Assembly (NCBI GenBank): GCA_028286345.1
Contig: JAQBRT010000001.1
Coordinates: 310,001-374,000 of the forward strand
Direction: 5' to 3'
Length of the DNA: 64,000 nt
Source: Candidatus Saccharimonadota bacterium
GTDB taxonomy: Bacteria > Patescibacteriota > Saccharimonadia > Saccharimonadales > UBA4665
Part shown: positions 40,142-49,279 of the stretch, piece after piece
Layout: each line of letters starts with the position of its first letter
Position numbering within the stretch: position 1 is the stretch's first letter
The notes under the pieces: model-generated
Database searches by the model: none
What the model was told of the DNA's origin: nothing
Seen by the model: the letters and a program-made list of their open reading frames with translations, nothing else
Position numbers and translations under genes: made by a program

Positions 40142-41527
40142 TTATTCCGCCCGCATGACTTCTGCTGGACGCACTTTTGCTATGAAGAACGCTGACACTG
40201 CACTGCCAACAACTGCGATCAGTAGGGCAGCTAGCAAACCGTAAAGGATGATGCTAAAGCCAACTGCGGCATGAATGTTAGCAAGCCCGCGGCCGATGCC
40301 GCCAAACTGTACACGTACAAAGCCGCCACCGCCTGGCCCGCCCGTGGGGCCGCCTGATGTGCCAGAGCTGGCGTTATTAACAAGTAGTTTTGTGATCGGG
40401 TTGCCGGCGATAGCTCCAATGACAATCCCGATAACTGCACTGAGCATGGTGAGCGTAATAGCCTCGGACATGAACTGCCCAACGACTTTAACATTGGAGG
40501 CCCCAATGGCCTTGAGGACGCCGATCTCGCGGCGGCGTTCGCGGACAATCATCACCATGGTCATGAGGATGATGACAGCACCGGCTATCACAGAGCCAAT
40601 TAAGCTATATAGCGAGATGGTCTGGATGTTTTGTAGTGGTGCGACCGATGCTTGGGCGCGGGTAGAATCATTAGTGACATCGGCGACACTGCCGAGTGTT
40701 GTCGATGCGGCAGTCGTGACCGAGGCTACATTTTCGACAGAGTCGACATTTAGGATGGCACTGGTTAGTGCACCTGCCTGGCTGCTAAGTGTCTGAACCG
40801 CCACAAGTGGCATTATCACTTGGTTGTTGCTGAAAGTATTGCCAGCGTCAAAAATGCCGGCGACGGTAACAGTCTGGCCGTACGCGGTAAATGTTGAGCC
40901 AACTTTGAGGTTATTCTTGGTGGCCAGTGTACTGCCAAGCAAGGCAACATTTTCAGTGCTATTGCTGGCAAACACTTTGCCGCTCTTGAGCGTAAAGGTA
41001 CCGCCACCAACGTTATTTGAAAGGTTGGTTGGGTCAGTGGATCCAACGACTGTAACTGGGGGCGTAAAGCTCACATTGGATTGGCCGCCGCCAGTACTAA
41101 ATGACGAAGGCCCACCCGTAGCACCACCAGTATCAGGCCGAGGTGTAAATGACTGGCCGCTATTGCCGGCAAACCGTTGGCCAAGGCTGCCGGCATCAAT
41201 TGCCGAAACCAAGTTGGTGTTAGTGGTTGTTAGGCGGTCGCTCAAGCTCTCAGTTACTGAGGTAACGTGGGCTAGTGTTTTAACTTTAGCAACCTCGGTT
41301 TCAGTGAGAGCGTTACCGCCACCATCAAAACCGCGTACGCCAGCTGGCGAAACGCTAACCGTGTTACCAACCGATGCTTTTACTGAATCAATTTTAGCGC
41401 CGACTGCTTGGTGTGCCAGTAGCATTGCTAGGCTGAGTCCAATACTCAGCCCCAGAATGGTGACAAGCGATAGTGTACGGATGACATTCCGGAAAGCGTT
41501 CCGTATTCCGCGCGTGATGACATTCAT
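40142..41527 (-). CDS. FtsX/MacB-type ABC permease
   Basis: 461 residues. One N-terminal transmembrane helix (about 18-38), a large external domain (about 45-300), then three C-terminal helices of the FtsX fold (about 305-330, 355-375, 430-455). A Gly/Pro-rich insert (about 385-405) lies in the last external loop. It would form the membrane part of a MacB-like exporter for peptides, lipids or antibiotics; substrate unknown. Upstream two-component genes suggest induction by envelope stress. Confidence 0.93.
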   Translation of the reverse strand: MNVITRGIRNAFRNVIRTLSLVTILGLSIGLSLAMLLAHQAVGAKIDSVKASVGNTVSVSPAGVRGFDGGGNALTETEVAKVKTLAHVTSVTESLSDRLTTTNTNLVSAIDAGSLGQRFAGNSGQSFTPRPDTGGATGGPSSFSTGGGQSNVSFTPPVTVVGSTDPTNLSNNVGGGTFTLKSGKVFASNSTENVALLGSTLATKNNLKVGSTFTAYGQTVTVAGIFDAGNTFSNNQVIMPLVAVQTLSSQAGALTSAILNVDSVENVASVTTAASTTLGSVADVTNDSTRAQASVAPLQNIQTISLYSLIGSVIAGAVIILMTMVMIVRERRREIGVLKAIGASNVKVVGQFMSEAITLTMLSAVIGIVIGAIAGNPITKLLVNNASSGTSGGPTGGPGGGGFVRVQFGGIGRGLANIHAAVGFSIILYGLLAALLIAVVGSAVSAFFIAKVRPAEVMRAE

Positions 41528-41594
41528 GTTTATTCCTTTGACTTACGTTATGCTTGCAGTCTGGGCTCACATGCTTAATGTTTGCTTAAAGCCG

Positions 41595-42605
41595 TTATAC
41601 CAGGGGTATTTTAAGCGTAAATACTGAGCCTTTGCCCGGTTTACTCTTGGCAGATAACTCTCCATTCAGCTGGTCTGCAAGCTTGGAGGCCAAGCTTAGG
41701 CCTAGGCCATGGCCTTCAACATGCTGCTTTGACCGGGAGCTGTCGGCGCGGTAGAAGCGGTCAAAAATATGCGGCAAATCCTGGGCGCTAATACCAGCAC
41801 CCTTATCAGTCACTGACAGCCAAGCTTCTTTGCCAACCGTTTTGGCCGAAATCTGAATGGCATTTTTTGGCTCGCTATATTTAATGGCGTTATCAAGGAA
41901 GATGCTGATCACTTGGGCTATGCTTGGCAAATCGCCCAAAACAGTAATTTTTGGGATGGTATCTTCTATGGCAATCTCTTTAGCTTGTGCAGCTTTCAGG
42001 CAGTTATTAATAGCTTCGCTGACGGCGTCATTCAGCTTAACAGGGCTTGGCGGGGAGCTGTGGTGATCGGCGTGGGCCAGCTGTAGTAACGTATCGGCCA
42101 GGGCACGCAGTCGTACTACTTCTTCGAGATTACTAACCAGCAAGGCTTTGGCTTTGGGCAGGCCAAGTTTTGAATCCCGCAGTGCGACTTCGTTTTCGGT
42201 TTGCATGGCGGCTAGTGGGGTGCGCAGCTCGTGCGAGGCATCGGAGGCAAAACGGGCTTGGGTTTCCATGGCTTCCTCTATCGGCTCGAGGGTCCGGCGG
42301 GCAAGTAAATAACTGAGTAAGCTTCCAAGCAAAAACACTGCAACGTTGAGCCAAATCAGGCGGGTGATAAGTTCGTGGCGGCCTTCGTCGATACGGTTCT
42401 GGAAGAACACGTGGGCTGTGCCGGCGCCAGTAACTTGGTCGCTAAAGAAACTATCCGGAGGAATCTGCCGGCCGATTTCATGAGCTGAGGTATGGAAAAT
42501 AGTAATACTAAAAGCGACGCTCATAACCATAATAATTGCCAAATAAGATAGGGATAGGCGCAGCGTGGCGTCGTATTTTTTTAGCCAGGCACGGTAGTTG
42601 GTCAT
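41595..42605 (-). CDS. Sensor histidine kinase
   Basis: 336 residues, two transmembrane helices (about 17-38 and 82-102) framing a short external loop, then HisKA with His125 in SDASHELRTPLAAMQ, N box IFLDNAIKYSEP, G1 VTDKGAGIS, F box FDRFYRAD and G2 GHGLGLSLASK. Typical small kinase that senses envelope stress through its membrane segment. It starts immediately after the response regulator stop. Confidence 0.95.
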   Translation of the reverse strand: MTNYRAWLKKYDATLRLSLSYLAIIMVMSVAFSITIFHTSAHEIGRQIPPDSFFSDQVTGAGTAHVFFQNRIDEGRHELITRLIWLNVAVFLLGSLLSYLLARRTLEPIEEAMETQARFASDASHELRTPLAAMQTENEVALRDSKLGLPKAKALLVSNLEEVVRLRALADTLLQLAHADHHSSPPSPVKLNDAVSEAINNCLKAAQAKEIAIEDTIPKITVLGDLPSIAQVISIFLDNAIKYSEPKNAIQISAKTVGKEAWLSVTDKGAGISAQDLPHIFDRFYRADSSRSKQHVEGHGLGLSLASKLADQLNGELSAKSKPGKGSVFTLKIPLV

Positions 42606-43277
42606 TTAAGCCTCGATCTTGTAGCCAAAGCCGCGGATGGTTCGGATTAGGTTTGGCGTCTTGAACGGACGGTCAACTTTAGCACGCAAATAGGCAACAA
42701 ATACTTCGACGGTGTTTGGGAGGATATCGGCATCAAAGTCCCATACATGCCCCATAATATTGTTTTTGCTAAGCACCTTATTCTTATTGCGCAGCAAATA
42801 CTCTAGCAAGGCGTATTCCTTACTGGAAAGGGTTATGGACTGGCCGCCGCGCTGTACGTCTTTTGTGACGGTATTCATACTTAGGTCACCTGCTTCTAGG
42901 ACTTCACCGAGTGTTTCTTGTGGCCGGCGGAGCAGGGCGCGGACACGGGCCAGCAGCACCTCAAACGAAAACGGCTTAACCAAGTAATCGTCGGCGCCTG
43001 TATCAAGGCCCTTAACAACGTCGCGGTTCTGGTCTTTGGCTGTCAGCATTAAAATAGGCATGTGTTTGCCCTCGGCCCGGAGTTTTTGGCAAATTTCAAA
43101 GCCGTTCATGCCCGGAAGCATCACGTCCAAGATGACTAGGTCGTAGTCGTCGTACATGGCGCTGTTATAGCCTTCCTCGCCGTCGTAGGCCACGTCAACA
43201 GCGTAAGACTCTTGCTGTAAGCCCTCGCGCACGGCGTTGGCAATTTTATGTTCGTCTTCTACAATTAATATCTTCAT
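42606..43277 (-). CDS. OmpR/PhoB-family response regulator
   Basis: About 223 residues from ATG 43277 (ATG 43283 and TTG 43298 are also in frame). Receiver with VEDE, DLVILDVMLPG, LTAKD and DDYLVKPF; winged-helix output with LSSKEYALLEYLLRNKNKVLSKNNIMGHVW and the TVEVFVAYLRAKVD recognition helix. It heads the five-gene minus-strand unit and probably controls the ABC exporter. Confidence 0.95.
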   Translation of the reverse strand: MKILIVEDEHKIANAVREGLQQESYAVDVAYDGEEGYNSAMYDDYDLVILDVMLPGMNGFEICQKLRAEGKHMPILMLTAKDQNRDVVKGLDTGADDYLVKPFSFEVLLARVRALLRRPQETLGEVLEAGDLSMNTVTKDVQRGGQSITLSSKEYALLEYLLRNKNKVLSKNNIMGHVWDFDADILPNTVEVFVAYLRAKVDRPFKTPNLIRTIRGFGYKIEA

Positions 43278-43398
43278 AGGCATTACTCTACGTCCCAATA
43301 CTTAAAATTATCTTAAAAGCTATAACCAGTGTAGCGCGCTCAGCGAAATTATCTTCACTGTCGGCGATATAAAAGCCTCTTAAATATAAGCAAACGAA

Positions 43399-43420
43399 AA
43401 GCCGCTCAGGCGAGCGGCTT
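43399..43420 (-). terminator. Terminator on the minus strand
   Basis: AAGCCGCTC/GAGCGGCTT with a four-base loop; the minus-strand tail reads TTTTCGTTT. It ends whatever is transcribed leftward from about 43,600, where a 22-codon frame is the only candidate. Confidence 0.7.
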
Positions 43421-43459
43421 AAGGTATCGGCCTACTTAGGCAGGTCAGCCGGAGAAGGG

Positions 43460-43528
43460 TCAGCTATCAAGTACCTCACTCGTTAGTTGAAAACGCATTG
43501 CCTGCCCGTTAGATCTAGGACTTTTCAA
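43460..43528 (-). CDS. Possible 22-residue small protein or small RNA
   Basis: TTG start at 43528 with GAGAGGGGG eight bases upstream, a TACTAT -10-like box about 45 nt upstream, and the terminator at 43399-43420 downstream. The peptide begins MKSPRSNGQAM and ends SEVLDS. All parts of a small transcription unit are present, but the peptide may be incidental to a small RNA. No family recognised. Confidence 0.35.
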   Translation of the reverse strand: MKSPRSNGQAMRFQLTSEVLDS

Positions 43529-43618
43529 TGGATTACCCCCTCTCTTTGTTTTGCTGTTAATACTTTTATAGTACTACCAAAATCGCCGAAAACAAGTGAT
43601 ATTTGCTACGATATCTTA

Positions 43619-43780
43619 ATGAACCAGCCGGATCCATTGCCCTGCGCCGAAAAACTAGCTTTTGATACCAAAGGCCAGGCCAGCGTAGCGGCCAACGTGG
43701 CTGATTACCAGCACGGGACAAAACTCAAAGCCTACCTTTGTAGCCACTGCCAGCTATGGCATTTATCCAGTAGCTCATAG
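43619..43780 (+). CDS. 53-residue zinc-ribbon-like small protein
   Basis: Starts ATG 43619, six nt after a TGCTACGAT extended -10 box (TACGAT 43607-43612), so it is probably leaderless. Residues end YLCSHCQLWHLSSSS, with Cys-x-x-Cys and a following His, and another Cys near residue 9, enough for a small metal site. Resembles the small Cys-x-x-Cys-x-x-x-H proteins common in CPR and Actinobacteria. Function unknown. Confidence 0.7.
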   Translation: MNQPDPLPCAEKLAFDTKGQASVAANVADYQHGTKLKAYLCSHCQLWHLSSSS

Positions 43781-43849
43781 AGTAAACTATCTCACTGTTT
43801 GCAACTGTTCGCTGCGCCATAATGAGGCTGGTAAAAAGGAGCGTCAGCC

Positions 43850-44041
43850 ATGCAACCCGATGAGCCCAACGAAGAAGAAAAATTAGAAGAACTGCCGGAA
43901 GATAACGGTACACCGTTTTCGCCGCCCGACGATGCAGCCGATAAACTCGACGATACGCATCCGGTAACAGATACCAATATTGATCCACAAGAAGTGTACG
44001 ACGAAGGCTTGCCTGGCGCGGCCGAAGCTAAAGAGCCTTGA
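43850..44041 (+). CDS. 63-residue acidic protein
   Basis: Very acidic (Glu/Asp about a third), Pro-rich, without hydrophobic segments, so probably disordered. AAAAAGGAGCG lies before the ATG, a good ribosome site. No family recognised. Confidence 0.65.
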   Translation: MQPDEPNEEEKLEELPEDNGTPFSPPDDAADKLDDTHPVTDTNIDPQEVYDEGLPGAAEAKEP

Positions 44042-44178
44042 CTTGAATGTAATATCGTGCTAATGTATGAGTATTGTTCTTAATGAATCCGGGTTTGTAA
44101 ATAGTTAATTTTACTCGATTTCATTCATAGCAATCGAGCTATCAATCTAACTAAACAAACTAAAAGGATTCATTTTTT

Positions 44179-45372
44179 ATGCCCTCATACAAATACTCTG
44201 TATATAATTCTGCCAAGCGCAATAACAGCCGTGGCAACAACCGTACCGGTGGTGGTAAGCGCCGTGGTGACTACATCGACCCAAGTCGTTTTATTGCAGT
44301 TGCTAAGCCACGCGCAGATGTTCAGTACACCGCCATCAACAACTTCAGCGACTTTTTCGTTGAGCCTATCCTGCATGCCAACTTAACTGCCAAAGGCTAC
44401 CAAACGCCTTCGCCAATTCAGGACAAAACTATTCCTATGGCGCTCGAAGGCAAAGACATCATCGGTATTGCCGACACTGGCACCGGTAAAACAGCTGCTT
44501 TCGCAGTGCCTGTTATCGATGCGCTCATTAAGAACCCACACTCAAAAGCGCTGATCGTTGCTCCAACCCGTGAGCTGGCTCAGCAAATCGAAGAAGAGTG
44601 CCGTAGCCTAGGTAAGGGTGCTGGATTTAGCGGCGCCGTACTTATTGGTGGCGCTAGCATGGGGCCTCAGCTTCGTGACCTTAGGGCTAACCCACGTATC
44701 GTTATCGGTACGCCTGGCCGTATTAAGGATCACATGGAACGCGGTACCCTAAAGCTACAGCAGTTCAATATCATCGTTCTCGACGAAGTTGACCGCATGC
44801 TCGACATGGGCTTTGTGGCCGACGTGACAGAGATTCTTGACTCTATGGCCAAAGAACGCCAGTCATTCTTCTTTTCAGCAACCATGGACCGCCGTGTTGA
44901 AACACTGATCCAGACCTTTGCCAAAGACCCAGAAACCATTTCTATTAAGTCCGGCGACGCTAGTGAAAACGTTCACCAAGATGTTGTTTTCTACGGCGGC
45001 AAGACCGAAAAAATGGATAAACTGCATGACATTCTCCTAGACGAAAAAGTTTCTAAAGTTATTGTCTTTGACGAGACCCAACGTAGTGTTGAACGTCTCG
45101 GCAATGACCTGCTTGCCCTTGGGTTTAAAGTTGACGCTATTCACGGCGGCAAGAGCCAAGGCCAGCGCCAACGTGCCCTAGAAGGCTTTAAGAAAAACAA
45201 GGTCAACATCTTGGTCGCAACTGATGTTGCAGCCCGTGGTATCGACGTTGCCGACATTACCCATGTCATCAACTTCAGCCAGCCACAGTCATACCAAGAC
45301 TATGTCCACCGTATAGGCCGTGCTGGCCGTGCTGGCAAGATTGGTCACGCTTTAACTTTCGTAAACAAATAA
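44179..45372 (+). CDS. DEAD-box RNA helicase
   Basis: 397 residues. N-terminal basic Asn/Arg/Gly-rich tail (about 1-30), Q motif (GYQTPSPIQDKTI), Walker A ADTGTGKTAA, PTRELAQQ, TPGR, DEVD in place of DEAD (VLDEVDRML), SAT, then the second domain with IVFDETQ, VATDVAARGIDV and HRIGRAGR. DEVD is a known variant. It probably remodels rRNA or mRNA structure. A leader of about 130 nt precedes it, as is common for cold-regulated helicases. Followed closely by typA. Confidence 0.95.
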   Translation: MPSYKYSVYNSAKRNNSRGNNRTGGGKRRGDYIDPSRFIAVAKPRADVQYTAINNFSDFFVEPILHANLTAKGYQTPSPIQDKTIPMALEGKDIIGIADTGTGKTAAFAVPVIDALIKNPHSKALIVAPTRELAQQIEEECRSLGKGAGFSGAVLIGGASMGPQLRDLRANPRIVIGTPGRIKDHMERGTLKLQQFNIIVLDEVDRMLDMGFVADVTEILDSMAKERQSFFFSATMDRRVETLIQTFAKDPETISIKSGDASENVHQDVVFYGGKTEKMDKLHDILLDEKVSKVIVFDETQRSVERLGNDLLALGFKVDAIHGGKSQGQRQRALEGFKKNKVNILVATDVAARGIDVADITHVINFSQPQSYQDYVHRIGRAGRAGKIGHALTFVNK

Positions 45373-45397
45373 TTTTAATTTAACCCGGAACCTTAAC

Positions 45398-47224
45398 ATG
45401 AACCCTGCTCAAGACCCAGCCAAGATTCGTAATATTGCCATCATTGCCCACGTTGACCACGGCAAAACTACTCTTGTTGACGGCCTCATGAAGCAGAGCC
45501 AGACTTTCCGCGATAACCAGGCTGAAATGTCCCAAAGCCTGATCATGGACAGTGGTGACCAGGAAAAAGAACGCGGCATCACCATTACTGCTAAGGTTAC
45601 GGCCGTGCAGCATGGTGACTACCGTGTTAACATTATCGACACACCTGGCCACGCCGACTTTTCAGGCGAAGTTGAGCGTACACTCAACTTGGCTGATGGC
45701 TGCTTGCTGATTGTTGACGCCCAGGAAGGCCCAATGCCGCAGACTAAGTTTGTGCTTGGCAAAGCCTTGGCCGCCGAACTCAAGCCGATTGTAATTATTA
45801 ACAAAATCGACAAGCCTGGATCGCGCATCAAGGAAGTCGAAGACGAATTGGCTGACTTGTTCCTGGAACTGGCTGTTCACGAAGACCAGCTACACTACCC
45901 GGTTTACTACGCTATTGGCCGAGCCGGCAAAGCTTGGACTACACCACCAGCTGACTCAGAATCCGATGCCGACCTGGAAGTTATTTTTGACGCCATAGTC
46001 AAAGAAATCCCGGCACCAAAAGTTGAGCTCGACAAGCCTTTCCAGATGCTTGTGACTGCTCTTGGCCACGACACATTCAAAGGCAAGTATGCTATTGGCC
46101 GCATTACCCGTGGCGGCGTTAAGCCTGGCGACCAAGTTGCCCTATGCAAAAAAGACGGCACCATCACCAAAGCCAAGGTCGACAACGTCTTCATGAGCCG
46201 TGGTGTCAGTAAGTTTGAGGTGCCTGGCGGTATCGCTGGTGACATTGTCCAGCTGACTGGTATTAGTGACGCTCAAATTGGCGAAACCATTGCTGACGTT
46301 AATGAACCAGAAGCCCTGCCGACCATCGAAGTCGAAGCCCCAACCCTGCGTATTTACCTAGGCCCCAATACCTCACCATTCAAGGGCCAGGAAGGTGAAT
46401 TTAATACCTCCCGCCAGATCTCCGAGCGTCTTAAGAAAGAACTCGAAACCAATGTTGGTTTGCAAGTTGAAGAAGACGGCATTGGCTTTACTGTTGCCGG
46501 CAAAGGTGAACTGCACCTTGGCGTGCTTATCGAAACTATGCGCCGCGAAGGCTACGAATTTGAAGTTGGCCGCCCACAGGTTGTAACCCGTGAAGAAGAT
46601 GGCAAAACTATGGAACCAATCGAAGAAGTCCTGATTGAAGTACCGGCCGAACACGTTGGTGCCGTCCAAATGGAACTAGGCCAACGCCGCGCTACCCTCA
46701 AAGAGCAGTTTGCTAGCCCTAAAGGTGTCACTAAACTGGTCTACGAAATGCCAACCCGGGCCCTGCTTGGTATGCGCAATATCTTGCTGACCAACACTAA
46801 GGGTACAATTGTCATGAACTCTCTAACCATTGGCTATGAAGAGCAGGGTAGTGCGCTGCAGCAGCTCCGTCCGGGCGTACTGATCAGCTTTATGACAGGT
46901 ACCTCAACCCCATACTCATTACAGAACGCCGAAGCCCGTGGTACGACCTTTATTGGCCCAGCCGAAAAAGTCTATGCTGGCCAGATTATTGGCCTCAACA
47001 CCCGTTCGGAAGACATGGAAATCAACATATGCCGGCCAAAGCAGCTGACCAACATGCGTACTTCATCTTCTGATGGTGTTGTGCAGCTAACCCCGCCAAC
47101 TATTTTCAGTCTCGAACAGTGCCTAGACTTCCTCGAAAACGATGAATTGCTCGAAGTTACACCCAAGAACCTCCGCCTCCGCAAAAAAGAACTAGATCCC
47201 AACAAACGCAAGCGCGCTAAATAA
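45398..47224 (+). CDS. typA: Translational GTPase TypA/BipA
   Basis: 608 residues, the family length. G1 [11 protein letters not shown]2 region with EKERGITI, G3 DTPGHADF, G4 NKID, then EF-G-like beta-barrel and domains III and V and the TypA-specific C-terminal domain ([36 protein letters not shown]). It works in 50S assembly and stress adaptation. It lies 25 bp after the helicase; both are ribosome-linked. Confidence 0.97.
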   Translation: MNPAQDPAKIRNIAIIAHVDHGKTTLVDGLMKQSQTFRDNQAEMSQSLIMDSGDQEKERGITITAKVTAVQHGDYRVNIIDTPGHADFSGEVERTLNLADGCLLIVDAQEGPMPQTKFVLGKALAAELKPIVIINKIDKPGSRIKEVEDELADLFLELAVHEDQLHYPVYYAIGRAGKAWTTPPADSESDADLEVIFDAIVKEIPAPKVELDKPFQMLVTALGHDTFKGKYAIGRITRGGVKPGDQVALCKKDGTITKAKVDNVFMSRGVSKFEVPGGIAGDIVQLTGISDAQIGETIADVNEPEALPTIEVEAPTLRIYLGPNTSPFKGQEGEFNTSRQISERLKKELETNVGLQVEEDGIGFTVAGKGELHLGVLIETMRREGYEFEVGRPQVVTREEDGKTMEPIEEVLIEVPAEHVGAVQMELGQRRATLKEQFASPKGVTKLVYEMPTRALLGMRNILLTNTKGTIVMNSLTIGYEEQGSALQQLRPGVLISFMTGTSTPYSLQNAEARGTTFIGPAEKVYAGQIIGLNTRSEDMEINICRPKQLTNMRTSSSDGVVQLTPPTIFSLEQCLDFLENDELLEVTPKNLRLRKKELDPNKRKRAK

Positions 47225-47238
47225 AGTTTAATTTTCCC

Positions 47239-47268
47239 TTGACCGTTACCTGGCCGACCGGCTAGGCT
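47239..47268 (+). promoter_or_regulatory. Leaderless promoter of the trehalase gene
   Basis: TTGACC at 47239-47244, 18-nt spacer, TAGGCT at 47263-47268; ATG 47275 follows after 6 nt. Confidence 0.6.
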
Positions 47269-47274
47269 AGGGAG

Positions 47275-48534
47275 ATGCTACCACTAGACAAACTAATCAG
47301 ATTTTCATTTCGCCCAGACAAGTATTTGACGCCGGACGAAGTTGCCGACGCCCGAAAGCACATTGCAACCTACTGGGAAAAAGTAACCCGCTTTCACCCG
47401 CAGGATGACGAAAGTCTGCTTGGCATCCCCAAGCCTTATCTTGTGCCATCGTACCAGGAAGAAACAGGCTTTGACTACAATGAGCTTTACTACTGGGACA
47501 GTTTTTTTATGGTCCAGGGCATGCTCGATGACGAGCATAAAGAACTCGTCACTGGTATCCTGGAAGACTTAATGGCGCTGTTTAAGCGTTTCAAAGTCAT
47601 CCCTAATGCTTCGCGTACTTACCTGATGGGCCGGTCTCAGCCGCCCTTTTTGACGACCTTTATTTTTGATGTCTACCAAGCTTATGATCCTGGCGACGAG
47701 TGGCTGAAACAGGCAATTGAAGTTGCCAAGCAGGAGTACAGCACAGTCTGGATGGGCATGAAAAAACCCAACGAGCGCCTTGTGCACCAGGGGCTGAGCC
47801 GTTATTACGACATTAACTACCTGCACGACCTAGCCGAAGCCGAGAGTGGCTGGGACATGACGCCGCGCTTTAACCGCCGCGCCCTCAACTACCTGCCGGT
47901 TGACCTGAACGCCTTGCTCTACAAATACGAAATGGACTTTGCCCGGGCAGCCAAGATTTTTGACGACAAGCGCGAAGCCGCCAAATGGGAAGACGCCGCC
48001 GAGCTGCGCAAAAAGACCATGAATGCCTTGATGTGGGATAAAATCCGCGGGCTGTATTACGACTACAATTACATCAAAGAAAAGCGCAACACCGTCAGCA
48101 GCCTGGCTGCCTACTTCCCGATGTGGGCTGGTATGGTTGACGAAAAACAGGCCGCCACCATGGTCAAAGCCCTCCGCCGTTTTGAAAACAAAGGCGGCCT
48201 GGCTACCACTGACGCGTTGCAGGTTGGCCAATTTGTCCTAGGTTCTGTACCAACGCAGTGGGCGTATCCAAACGGCTGGGCGCCACTGCACTACATTGTC
48301 ATCAAAGCCCTGGAGCGCTACGGTTACCACAATGACGCCCGCCGCATCGCCAATAAGTGGCTCAAGACCAACCTCAATTGGTATAACGAACACGGCCACT
48401 TCCTCGAAAAGTACAACGTCGTATCACCAGACAAGCCACCAGTTAAGGGGGTTTATCCATCGCAAACCGGTTTTGGCTGGACCAACGCTGTTTTTGAGCG
48501 GCTGTGCCAAGATTACATCGACCGCCCGTTATGA
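47275..48534 (+). CDS. Trehalase (GH37 family)
   Basis: 419 residues without signal peptide, so cytoplasmic. GH37 signatures: ELYYWDSFF, NASRTYLMGRSQPPF, AESGWDMTPRF (catalytic Asp region), TQWAYPNGWAP and QTGFGWTNAVF. It hydrolyses trehalose to two glucose. Trehalose is abundant in Actinobacteria, so an epibiont could use host-derived trehalose; that is inference. Its end overlaps the MazG-like gene as ATGA. Confidence 0.93.
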   Translation: MLPLDKLIRFSFRPDKYLTPDEVADARKHIATYWEKVTRFHPQDDESLLGIPKPYLVPSYQEETGFDYNELYYWDSFFMVQGMLDDEHKELVTGILEDLMALFKRFKVIPNASRTYLMGRSQPPFLTTFIFDVYQAYDPGDEWLKQAIEVAKQEYSTVWMGMKKPNERLVHQGLSRYYDINYLHDLAEAESGWDMTPRFNRRALNYLPVDLNALLYKYEMDFARAAKIFDDKREAAKWEDAAELRKKTMNALMWDKIRGLYYDYNYIKEKRNTVSSLAAYFPMWAGMVDEKQAATMVKALRRFENKGGLATTDALQVGQFVLGSVPTQWAYPNGWAPLHYIVIKALERYGYHNDARRIANKWLKTNLNWYNEHGHFLEKYNVVSPDKPPVKGVYPSQTGFGWTNAVFERLCQDYIDRPL

Positions 48535-48833
48535 CCAAAAGCCTTCAAGATTACCAAGACGAAATGAAACGGCTGGTATTAGAGCGTGGCTTTGACAAAG
48601 AAACAGTGCCGGAAGTTTTTACACTCCTGGTTGAAGAAGTTGGCGAGCTCGCCAAAGCCATCCGCAAAAACAATGGTCAAAAAATCGGTGCCCATTCACA
48701 GGTTCACGAGGTTGAAGAAGAGGCCGCCGATGTTTTCTGGCTGCTCATCGATATCTGTAATAGACTAGGTATAGATTTGGCCGCCGCTTTCGAGGCCAAA
48801 GAAGCTAAAAACCGTAACCGGGAGTGGAAGTAA
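48531..48833 (+). CDS. MazG-like nucleotide pyrophosphohydrolase
   Basis: 100 residues. The MazG helical core is visible: VEEVGELAKAIRK (EExxE type) and EVEEEAADVFWLLIDICNRLGIDLAAAF (ExxD type) for metal and nucleotide binding. It would clear non-canonical nucleoside triphosphates. Overlaps both neighbours, so it belongs to the trehalase-HIT transcript. Confidence 0.88.
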   Translation: MTKSLQDYQDEMKRLVLERGFDKETVPEVFTLLVEEVGELAKAIRKNNGQKIGAHSQVHEVEEEAADVFWLLIDICNRLGIDLAAAFEAKEAKNRNREWK

Positions 48834-49255
48834 TGACTGAAATTGGATGCCCATTCTGTAACCCGCTAGAGCGCATCGTAAAAAGTAACAGCACGGCCCA
48901 AGTCATTTTGAGTGACCCGCGCAAGATCCCGGGCCATACGCTAGTTATGCCAAAGCGCCACGTTGAAAAGCCTTGGGAGTTAACCGCCGAGGAACTGAGC
49001 GATATTTACGCATTGATTTTTGACGTTGAGCAAAAGCTGATTAACGGCAAACTTGGTGACGGAGTTGATGTCCGCCAAAACTACCGGCCGTTTATGCAGC
49101 AGAGCAAGCTCAAACTCGACCATGTCCACTTCCATGTCGTGCCTCGTTCACTGGAGGATTACATTTACGCTGTTAGCGAAAAGTACGACACCGAACTGTT
49201 TGCCGAACTCGACGATGACGAGCGTGAAGCCGTCACCAAACTTATCGAAGATTAG
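48833..49255 (+). CDS. HIT-family hydrolase
   Basis: 140 residues. N-terminal CPFCN, PGHTLVMPKRHV and the triad HVHFHVVPR. The HIT fold hydrolyses or transfers nucleotides from mononucleotide or dinucleotide substrates. A 1-bp overlap (TAATG) joins it to the MazG gene. Two cysteines at the start resemble the zinc site of Hint proteins. Confidence 0.92.
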   Translation: MTEIGCPFCNPLERIVKSNSTAQVILSDPRKIPGHTLVMPKRHVEKPWELTAEELSDIYALIFDVEQKLINGKLGDGVDVRQNYRPFMQQSKLKLDHVHFHVVPRSLEDYIYAVSEKYDTELFAELDDDEREAVTKLIED

Positions 49256-49279
49256 TTACAGAGGTGGTACACTGGTAGG

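Noticed and set aside
41857-42066. Plus-strand frames opposite the two-component and ABC genes
   Set aside because: Shadows of well-recognised minus-strand genes with no independent signals.
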